A stretch of DNA of 22,740 bases, taken from assembly GCA_964436235.1 (NCBI GenBank), contig CAYTCW010000071.1, positions 1-22,740 on the forward strand, in the 5' to 3' direction. The notes beneath the pieces are model-generated. The model was not told where the DNA came from and did no database searches. It was given only the letters and a program-made list of their open reading frames with translations. Shown here piece by piece: positions 1 to 6,080 of the stretch. The stretch's first letter is position 1; every line of letters starts with the position of its first letter. This DNA is from UBA9980 sp964436235 (GTDB lineage Bacteria > Muiribacteriota > UBA9980). A program made the position numbers and the translations under genes.

Positions 1-899
1 GTAGCGACGAGCACTTCGACTATTCCGTTTCTGAATCCGTTCATTACTTTATCGCGCTGGCGCTGGTTTAAATCGCCATGAAGGGCCTCGGCTAAATATC
101 CCCTGGTTTTTAATATCTCAACTAAGTTATCCACCTGCATTTTTGTATTACAGAAAACAAGGGCCAATTTAATGCCGTAAAAATCGATCAAGCGGGCGAG
201 CGCCTCCGGTTTTGATTTCTCGAGCAGTTCGTAGTAAAACTGTTCTATTTTGGGGGCGTTGATTTTATGACAGGTAACGTCGATACGAGCCGGGTTATTC
301 TGGAATTTTTTAGTAAGTTCGACTATATCGTCGGGCATGGTCGCTGAAAACATAATGGTCTGACGCCCGGGCGGAGTGTCTTTTAATATAACTTCCATAT
401 CTTCGCGAAATCCCATATCTAACATTTCATCGGCTTCGTCGAGCACCACGAATTTAATTTTATCGAGTTTTACGGTGCCGCGGCGCATATGGTCCATGAG
501 GCGGCCCGGCGTGCCTATAACTACCTGAGGTTTTTTACTTAAGGCGGTTATCTGCCGCTCTATTTCCTGGCCGCCGTAAACCGGAACAATTGCTAAATTA
601 AAGAAATATTTAGTCAGGCGCCGGAATTCCTCGGTCACCTGAATCACTAATTCTCTGGTAGGGCATAAAACGAGCGCCTGCAGCTCTTTGGTTTCAAAAT
701 CTATTTTATCTATTATGGGGATCGCGAACGCGGCGGTCTTTCCGGTGCCCGTCTGCGCCTGACCTATAAGATCTTTCCCTGCTAATAAAATAGGAATGGT
801 TTCGGCCTGTATGGGCGAAGCTTCTTCGAAGCCCATGTCAATGACCGCTTTTTGTATTCTTTCAGACAGGTTTAATTCGTCAAATTTTAATTTTTTCAT
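1..899 (-). CDS. DEAD-box ATP-dependent RNA helicase, C-terminal end missing
   Basis: The reverse strand from the ATG at 897-899 encodes the first 299 residues of a DEAD-box RNA helicase. The protein opens MKKLKFDELNLSERIQKAV. A Q-motif (SPIQAETIP) lies at about residues 28-36, followed by Walker A AQTGTGKT at 48-55, PTREL, the VLDEADEML Walker B, and the SAT motif. The second RecA domain begins with LVFCNTK. The frame runs off the window edge at LVAT, the start of motif V, so the C-terminal part is outside rather than deleted. These cytosolic enzymes unwind short RNA duplexes in ribosome assembly or mRNA decay. The start lies inside the 3' end of the hydrogenase gene (20-base overlap). The nearest AAGGAG is 16 bases upstream, too far for a classical site, so translational coupling is likely. 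The family is certain; the subtype (CshA, DeaD or RhlE-like) cannot be decided without the C-terminus. Confidence 0.95.
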   Translation of the reverse strand, partial: MKKLKFDELNLSERIQKAVIDMGFEEASPIQAETIPILLAGKDLIGQAQTGTGKTAAFAIPIIDKIDFETKELQALVLCPTRELVIQVTEEFRRLTKYFFNLAIVPVYGGQEIERQITALSKKPQVVIGTPGRLMDHMRRGTVKLDKIKFVVLDEADEMLDMGFREDMEVILKDTPPGRQTIMFSATMPDDIVELTKKFQNNPARIDVTCHKINAPKIEQFYYELLEKSKPEALARLIDFYGIKLALVFCNTKMQVDNLVEILKTRGYLAEALHGDLNQRQRDKVMNGFRNGIVEVLVA

Positions 900-2337
900 T
901 ATGTGGTTCTATAAACTCCTTAAATTTTCTTTGCGCTATATGGGGTGGATTTATGACGCACGGGCCGTTAACGCAGCCGCCTTCGCACGACATTACTTCG
1001 ATGAAATTAGACTGGCCGCAGCCGTTTTCAGCAAAATTTTTAAGTTCTCTGATAGTCTGCCTGCTTAAACCGTTTATGTAAGCGGGGACCATTTCAGGGG
1101 CGCCGGAATCTTCTTTCATAACGGCGTCCATAGCGGCCTTCACTCCGCCTGCGGCGGCAAACCCTCTGCCGCGAGGCGATGCCGGGTTTTTAACCGGCGT
1201 TTCTTTACAATCGTTCGGCGCTATTTCTAAAGCCTCCATCACCGCGCCTAATTCTTCTATATTGATAACGAAATCTACCGAACCCGATTTAAGCGCCTCG
1301 CTTTTTTTTGAAACGCAGGGGCTTATAAAAACTATCACGGCGTCGGGGAACTCTTTTTTGACTAATTCCGCCGCGAAGATCATCGGCGTTTTAGTGGTTG
1401 AAAAATATTTATTCAAAGAAGGTATATGTTTATTTATAAGTTCGATATAAGAATAACAACACGAGCTGGTTATAAATTTTTCGCCGTTTTTGATGCGCTC
1501 TATAAATTCGCGCGCCTCGTGCTCGGATGTAAGATCGGCGCCCGCGGCGACTTCGACCGCGTCATAAAAGCCGATTTTTTTAACGGCGGTAATTAGTTTT
1601 TCGAGCGGCGCGTCGAAATGCCCCATAACGGAGGGCGCGAGCATTGCAATAACCCGCCGCCCCGATTTAACGGCTCCTAAAACGTCGATTAACTGCGATT
1701 TTTCCATAATAGCGCCGAAGGGACATTTATTTATGCACTTGCCGCAATAAATACATTTATCGAAATCTATACATTCTTTCTGGTGGCTGTTTTTAGAAAT
1801 AGCGTTGACCGGGCAGGCCTCCTCGCAGGGCACCGGAATATAAACGATGGCATGATAAGGACAGGCTTTCATACATTTACCGCAGTTGATACATTTTTTA
1901 TGGTCGATGACCGACTGGCCGGCGTTTATGTGGATAGCGTCCCTTGGGCATACGCTCATGCAGGGGCGGGCGACGCAGCCGCGGCAGGCGTTGGTGGCAA
2001 AGTAATTTATTTTGACGCAGGAACTGCAAGCCTCGTCGATAACCGTCAGCAGAGGATGTTTTATATTGCCGTCAACAAAGGCTTTACTAAAATAATATGT
2101 GAGCGGCGCGAGTTCGTCCGTCTCCTCTTCGTCGCCAAAGCCGAGAAGCGCCATCAGCCTGTATTTAACTATCGCGCGCGCCTTATATATGCAGCAGCGG
2201 GGCGATTCCGAATTTTTCGGAAACATTTCAATGGCTATTCTGTCGGCTTTCTGTTCGAATTCGCCGGACATAAATAATTTCGTTATTTTTTTAATCAGCT
2301 CGCGCCTTATCTGCACGGCTTTATTTTCGGTAAACAA
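880..2337 (-). CDS. Monomeric [FeFe] hydrogenase-like iron-sulfur protein
   Basis: This 485-residue protein has an N-terminal region of about 110 residues. Three cysteine sets of ferredoxin type follow (C118/121/126/130, C149/152/155/159 with C171/C175 nearby, and C189/195/198/201/205). The C-terminal H-cluster domain holds the three signatures: L1 TSSCCYSY (C293-C294), L2 SPCVSKKSE (C341) and L3 EVMSCEGGCVNG (C451, C455). In known [FeFe] hydrogenases these cysteines hold the [4Fe-4S] subcluster and the diiron site that interconverts protons and hydrogen. The usual proline after the L1 cysteine pair is tyrosine here, and the L2 residue before PC is serine rather than methionine. Activity could therefore be altered or sensory. 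The start is TTG at 2335-2337, preceded by a strong AAAGGAGG at a 9-base spacing. It lies 33 bases after the aminopeptidase gene and overlaps the helicase gene, so it is probably in their operon. The cytosolic location is inferred from the lack of a signal peptide. Confidence 0.85.
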   Translation of the reverse strand: MFTENKAVQIRRELIKKITKLFMSGEFEQKADRIAIEMFPKNSESPRCCIYKARAIVKYRLMALLGFGDEEETDELAPLTYYFSKAFVDGNIKHPLLTVIDEACSSCVKINYFATNACRGCVARPCMSVCPRDAIHINAGQSVIDHKKCINCGKCMKACPYHAIVYIPVPCEEACPVNAISKNSHQKECIDFDKCIYCGKCINKCPFGAIMEKSQLIDVLGAVKSGRRVIAMLAPSVMGHFDAPLEKLITAVKKIGFYDAVEVAAGADLTSEHEAREFIERIKNGEKFITSSCCYSYIELINKHIPSLNKYFSTTKTPMIFAAELVKKEFPDAVIVFISPCVSKKSEALKSGSVDFVINIEELGAVMEALEIAPNDCKETPVKNPASPRGRGFAAAGGVKAAMDAVMKEDSGAPEMVPAYINGLSRQTIRELKNFAENGCGQSNFIEVMSCEGGCVNGPCVINPPHIAQRKFKEFIEPHNEKIKI

Positions 2338-2370
2338 TCAATCCAGCCTCCTTTGCGACATCATTAGCCA

Positions 2371-4299
2371 TTAACAAACACCGTCTAACGGAGCGTTTAT
2401 CGCTTCACAGCCCTTCAGGACAAAACGTCCGTTTTCGATTATTTTAACCGATTTCCTGCCGCCCTTAGCGACGGCGGCTATAAAACCTATCGATTCATAA
2501 GGGAGAGTTATATCGACATGAACGTTGGTATAAGCTTTTTCTAAATCGGTTTTTCTTAATATAGTTCTTTCGTTATCGCGCGCGGTTATTTCTTTCTTAT
2601 TGATCTGGTTGTAAATGGGTATATCTTCGACGTAAAGATAGCAGCTGTCGCCTATAGCAAAGTGCGGCCCCATTTTTTCGGTTATGAGTATCGGCAGTTT
2701 TTCGAGTATGTCGAATTTTTTAGCCGCGGCGTAAGCTATTGTATTGGTGCCTATGGCGAATTCGCCCATAGGCAGGTTTTTTTTGAGACCAAATAAATTC
2801 TGCTCGATATATTTTTTATTTTCAGCCGCGCTTTTAAAATTTTTACATGAATAATCCGCCACTATACCGTCTTTAAACTCGATAACCAATTCCTTATAAT
2901 TGAAGCCGTCAAGATAAGTGGAAGCCACGTGCAAAACGCCGTTAGTGCCTTTAAGCATCGGAGTGGTAAAAACTTCGCCGGCCGGTATGTTAACGTCGGC
3001 GCCGCAGTTATAAAAATTAGTTTCATGCGAGGGATCGCATAATTTATGCAGCTTGACTTTTATATCGGTTTTATTGCCCGCCGCGCCTTTAACATGAATA
3101 TGGTCCGCGCCGTCTATGGCGTCTATGATCTTTTGCTGCATCAGTATATATTTATTAGTGTCTAAAGTGTTTATCCGCAATATTTCCCTGAAAATCTCCT
3201 CGAAATCATGCCCGATTTCGGGCGTCGGAAATGAAATTAAAGAAAAGCTGGTGTTTTTATCAGGCACCATAGCCGAAAACAACGCCGAAGTATCGTGCAC
3301 TAATTTATTATACAGTTTTTCCTCGTTTTTATCGAGCGTNNNNNNNNNNNNNNNNNNNNNNNNNNNNNNNNNNNNNNNNNNNNNNNNNNNNNNNNNNNNN
3401 NNNNNNNNNNNNNNNNNNNNNNNNNNNNNNNNNNNNNNNATCCTGCCGAATTCATTCATCATGGCCTTAACTACGCGCTCATAACCCGCGCCGCACACAA
3501 TTTTAACGTAATTACGCGCGCCGCGCGCTTTATTTTCGGTCGTAAATCCTTCAATAAATGCGCCGTTGATATGCTTAGCCAGTTTTATAACTTCGCTTTC
3601 ATCGAGCTTATTGATAAAATCCGCGGTTTTAATTTCGTTATAGCCGATATAGCAGCCGTATCTGAAAAGATAGCGCAAATCTTCTTTATCGGCGGAGTTA
3701 ATTATATCTTTATAAAAATTAAAATCAGGACTGAATCTTTCATTGAGATCCGCGGCTTTTTTATCGTCGATATTATCGACTACAAGCGATCTGTCTATTT
3801 CGGCTATAGCCTCGCTTCTAACGGCCGCGCCTGCTTTAATATTATTCAAATAATCGTAAAGTTTGACTAACGCCTCGAAGTATTCACTTATCTTTTCGGT
3901 TCTGTGCAGATACGCGCTTTTAATAAGCGTCCTGAATTCATAATAAATGCCCGCTAATGCGGGCCCGGCTTCGGCGCCGAACAGCTTCGCGCAATAGTCA
4001 GGGTTAGCGAAACTTTTATCGTAGTTGCCCGGAAACAACTCGCTGTATAGAGAGGTATTTTCGATCATCAAAGATTCGAATGTCCTGTTTTTATAATAAT
4101 TACCCGTGTTTTTTTTATCTATTGAAATTAAAGCCGAAAATAAACCGGCGGCTTTTATTATAAATTTCTTATATTCCTCGCCCATCATTGATTTTTCCGC
4201 AGCGCTCTTCAATTTTTCTATATTTTCTAAAAGCTGTATTTTATTGCCGCCGGCCGCCTTAGCTTTTCCGAACTGCCTGCGCATATCTCCTGATCTCAT
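2371..4299 (-). CDS. Long M29-family (thermophilic-type) metal aminopeptidase, interrupted by assembly gap
   Basis: The frame gives 642 residues if the 100 N are counted (residues 287-320 unknown). The C-terminal half matches the M29 aminopeptidase (COG2309) fold. Visible candidate metal ligands are E442 in NIPAGEVFTTP, E513 in MGEFAIGTN, H546 in GPHFAIGDS, and H594/D596 in HVDITLP (numbering includes the N gap). Such enzymes remove N-terminal residues from peptides in the cytosol using two divalent metals. Classical members are about 410 residues long. The N-terminal ~290 residues here are helical and extra, as I recall for long clostridial-type members. The start at 4299 has only a weak GGGGG-type site. 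An in-frame ATG follows at 4284, but its AGGAG is too close. This is the first gene of the leftward operon, about 70 bases after its predicted transcription start and directly after a terminator-like hairpin. The length is uncertain because the true gap size is unknown. Confidence 0.8.
   Translation of the reverse strand: MRSGDMRRQFGKAKAAGGNKIQLLENIEKLKSAAEKSMMGEEYKKFIIKAAGLFSALISIDKKNTGNYYKNRTFESLMIENTSLYSELFPGNYDKSFANPDYCAKLFGAEAGPALAGIYYEFRTLIKSAYLHRTEKISEYFEALVKLYDYLNNIKAGAAVRSEAIAEIDRSLVVDNIDDKKAADLNERFSPDFNFYKDIINSADKEDLRYLFRYGCYIGYNEIKTADFINKLDESEVIKLAKHINGAFIEGFTTENKARGARNYVKIVCGAGYERVVKAMMNEFGRXXXXXXXXXXXXXXXXXXXXXXXXXXXXXXXXXXTLDKNEEKLYNKLVHDTSALFSAMVPDKNTSFSLISFPTPEIGHDFEEIFREILRINTLDTNKYILMQQKIIDAIDGADHIHVKGAAGNKTDIKVKLHKLCDPSHETNFYNCGADVNIPAGEVFTTPMLKGTNGVLHVASTYLDGFNYKELVIEFKDGIVADYSCKNFKSAAENKKYIEQNLFGLKKNLPMGEFAIGTNTIAYAAAKKFDILEKLPILITEKMGPHFAIGDSCYLYVEDIPIYNQINKKEITARDNERTILRKTDLEKAYTNVHVDITLPYESIGFIAAVAKGGRKSVKIIENGRFVLKGCEAINAPLDGVC
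3340..3439. other. Assembly gap of 100 N
   Basis: Exactly 100 consecutive N lie inside the aminopeptidase gene. A round 100 is a conventional scaffold-join placeholder, so the real number of missing bases is unknown. The reading frame happens to be the same on both sides, which agrees with a single gene but does not prove its length. Confidence 0.98.
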
Positions 4300-4326
4300 A
4301 AAACCGCGCCCCCGTAATGAAATTAC

Positions 4327-4359
4327 AAAAAACCCGCGGCCCGTATTAAACGGCCGCGG
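4327..4359 (-). terminator. Intrinsic-terminator-like hairpin in the aminopeptidase leader (possible attenuator)
   Basis: On the minus strand an 8-bp all-GC stem (CCGCGGCC at 4359-4352, GGCCGCGG at 4341-4334) encloses a 10-base loop. It is followed, after a G, by a run of six T. On the plus strand there is no T-run, so the signal is directional. It lies after the predicted leftward transcription start and before the start codon at 4299. It would therefore stop most transcripts unless relieved. No anti-terminator partner or known riboswitch could be identified. Confidence 0.6.
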
Positions 4360-4377
4360 CCTTTAATTTAAAAGCGC

Positions 4378-4406
4378 ATTATAACATATATCCGCGTATT
4401 AGTCAA
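4378..4406 (-). promoter_or_regulatory. Sigma70-type promoter for the leftward aminopeptidase-hydrogenase-helicase operon
   Basis: Read on the minus strand, TTGACT (4406-4401) and TATAAT (4383-4378) are separated by exactly 17 bases. The -10 is preceded by TGT, an extended -10. Transcription would begin near 4371, about 70 bases before the aminopeptidase ATG. This is the best promoter match of the divergent region. Confidence 0.7.
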
Positions 4407-4491
4407 ATGGTTGTTAAAAATGTTAAACCTCAACTTTATGGTTAAATATATTTATCCTGCGACAAAAATTGTTAAAAAAAATTAAAAAGGC

Positions 4492-4520
4492 TTGAATAAA
4501 TGACTTAAAAATGATATGTT
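4492..4520 (+). promoter_or_regulatory. Candidate promoter for the rightward CRISPR-Cas operon
   Basis: TTGAAT (4492-4497), a 17-base spacer and TATGTT (4515-4520) form a plausible sigma70 promoter. It lies about 60 bases before the small reading frame at 4578 and about 510 bases before cas6. The whole region is 15-30% GC, so matches arise easily by chance and other promoters closer to cas6 are possible. Confidence 0.35.
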
Positions 4521-4577
4521 ATATTCAATCATTAGTTACTTAATTAATCCGTCATAAATAATCGTAACGGAGTTTCC

Positions 4578-4931
4578 ATGAAAGTTTTTTATTGCTCAAA
4601 AATATATGAAAAACATTATTTTTGCTTAATTATTCTTTTTATCGTTAAAATAATAAACAATAAAAAGTTTTTAAAAACTTTTATTAACAAGGTTTATCAG
4701 CAAAAAAATACAAAAAAATATATATTTACAAAATATTTTGTGTTATTTTGCTTGTTTCTTAACCTATTTATAATGTTTAATTATCACACCGCAACCGCAC
4801 ATTTTTATACACAGCCATCTTTAATATACCTGCAAAACAGATATATTTCGTCATCAAATTTCTTTTCAGACAAACATTTTTTTACATCTATTCAAAGAAA
4901 AACAAATTTGGCATTAAAATTGCTTTTTTAA
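4578..4931 (+). CDS. Hypothetical small basic protein with two hydrophobic segments
   Basis: I do not recognise this 117-codon frame. It begins with ATG after a GGAG at a 5-base spacing and ends 105 bases before cas6 on the same strand. It is rich in Lys, Phe, Ile and Tyr. Hydrophobic stretches lie at about residues 13-26 and 52-67 and could be membrane segments; the tail is polar. The DNA is only about 20% GC by hand count. At that composition stop codons should appear roughly every ten codons, so an open run of 117 codons is unexpected and argues for coding. Against this, the residue composition is what random AT-rich DNA would give, there is no family signature, and a 20-base palindrome lies inside. 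It could be an accessory membrane protein of the CRISPR locus or an untranslated leader. Confidence 0.3.
   Translation: MKVFYCSKIYEKHYFCLIILFIVKIINNKKFLKTFINKVYQQKNTKKYIFTKYFVLFCLFLNLFIMFNYHTATAHFYTQPSLIYLQNRYISSSNFFSDKHFFTSIQRKTNLALKLLF
4663..4682. repeat. 20-base perfect palindrome
   Basis: Ten bases on each side of the centre at 4672/4673 are exact reverse complements (A4 G T5 / A5 C T4). It is a possible operator or DNA-bending site upstream of the cas operon, although AT-rich DNA favours chance palindromes. As RNA it could form only a short stem with a tight loop. Confidence 0.5.
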
Positions 4932-5036
4932 ATTTAACAAACATATTTTTTCAAATTTAAGTATAAAATTATTTTAAATTTTGCTTTCTTTCACAACAAA
5001 TTAAACAATTTACAGCATAAAGGAATTGGAGATATA

Positions 5037-6080
5037 ATGAATATTGAATATACCAAATTTAAATTTGAGCTCGAAACGGCGGAGCGGGTAAGATTAAACC
5101 CCTTCTTCGAAAACACTTTAAGAGGGCTAATAGGAGCGCAGATACATAAACTATGCTGCTCTAACGCGCTTGAAAAATGCAGTTTATGCCCTGATATGCA
5201 CGGATGTCTTTACTCGTATTTATATAACACGCCCGCTAAAGTCAGTTCCGAAAATTTAAGCAAGTACAACTCGCTGCCGCACCCTTATGTATTTTATTTT
5301 CCTCGCGGCAGGCTTATTTTTGAAAAAGGCGAAAAAATAGTTTTTTACCTTACGCTTTTCGGCAGGGCGTTAAATTATTTATCTTACTATGTTCACGGAG
5401 TTTCTAATTCATGTAAAGCAGGTATAGGCCGCGATAGAGTGCCGCTGAAATTAAAAAGCGTCGAAGCCTTTTACAGCGAAACGCTTCAAGAAACAATATA
5501 CACCGCTGAAGAACCATTTTTGAGCTCATTCAAACGACAAACGCTCGATTTAGAAACTGCGTTAACCGGGATCATATCTGAAAGCATAAATTCAGAAAAC
5601 GAATATAAAGACAAAACTTCATCGTCATTAAAGGACTGCGAAACCGCTTATAACCATTATAAGAATGAAGTTAATAAAAATATAAAATTATTATTTAACA
5701 GTGCTTTTCGGGTAAAAGAAAACGAAAGGCTTGTAAGTGAAATTGAATTCAGCACTATCATTAAAAGTTTATTAAGGCGATTTTCTAATATTGCCTACTT
5801 CCATTGCGGTCGCGAGACAGATATCGACTTCAAAAAAATCATTGAAAAAGCGAAAAATATAAACGCGCTGACAAAAGATATTACCTGGTTCGAATACGAC
5901 AGATACTCAATAAAGCAAAACGCTAAAATGAAGATGGGCGGAATTATCGGCGATATAATCTTCAAATCAGCGGAACCCTGGAAAAACTTATTAAAAATAG
6001 GCGAAACCATACATATAGGTAAAAACACGAGTTTTGGCTTTGGAAATTATAATATAGAGGTGATAAATAATGTCGAGTAA
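5037..6080 (+). CDS. cas6: Cas6, CRISPR repeat-processing endoribonuclease
   Basis: This 347-residue RAMP protein matches the PF10040-type Cas6 family. Near the N-terminus it has ENTLRGLIGAQIHKLCC (25-41) followed by a cysteine cluster (C40, C41, C48, C51, C57), the usual CxxC-type feature of this subfamily. At the C-terminus it has the glycine-rich loop GKNTSFGFGNY (328-338), which contacts the crRNA repeat in RAMP folds. Cas6 cuts the precursor CRISPR RNA within each repeat to give crRNAs for the Csm complex. I could not assign the catalytic histidine with confidence. The ATG is preceded by GGAG at a 5-base spacing. Its last 11 bases overlap the start of cas10, so the two are translationally coupled. 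It is the first recognisable gene of the CRISPR operon. The presence of a dedicated Cas6 implies a functional array nearby, probably just beyond the right edge. Confidence 0.92.
   Translation: MNIEYTKFKFELETAERVRLNPFFENTLRGLIGAQIHKLCCSNALEKCSLCPDMHGCLYSYLYNTPAKVSSENLSKYNSLPHPYVFYFPRGRLIFEKGEKIVFYLTLFGRALNYLSYYVHGVSNSCKAGIGRDRVPLKLKSVEAFYSETLQETIYTAEEPFLSSFKRQTLDLETALTGIISESINSENEYKDKTSSSLKDCETAYNHYKNEVNKNIKLLFNSAFRVKENERLVSEIEFSTIIKSLLRRFSNIAYFHCGRETDIDFKKIIEKAKNINALTKDITWFEYDRYSIKQNAKMKMGGIIGDIIFKSAEPWKNLLKIGETIHIGKNTSFGFGNYNIEVINNVE

Noticed and set aside
1783..2374. Open frames on the plus strand over the hydrogenase gene
   Set aside because: They are antisense to a clear iron-sulfur protein and show no family features of their own.
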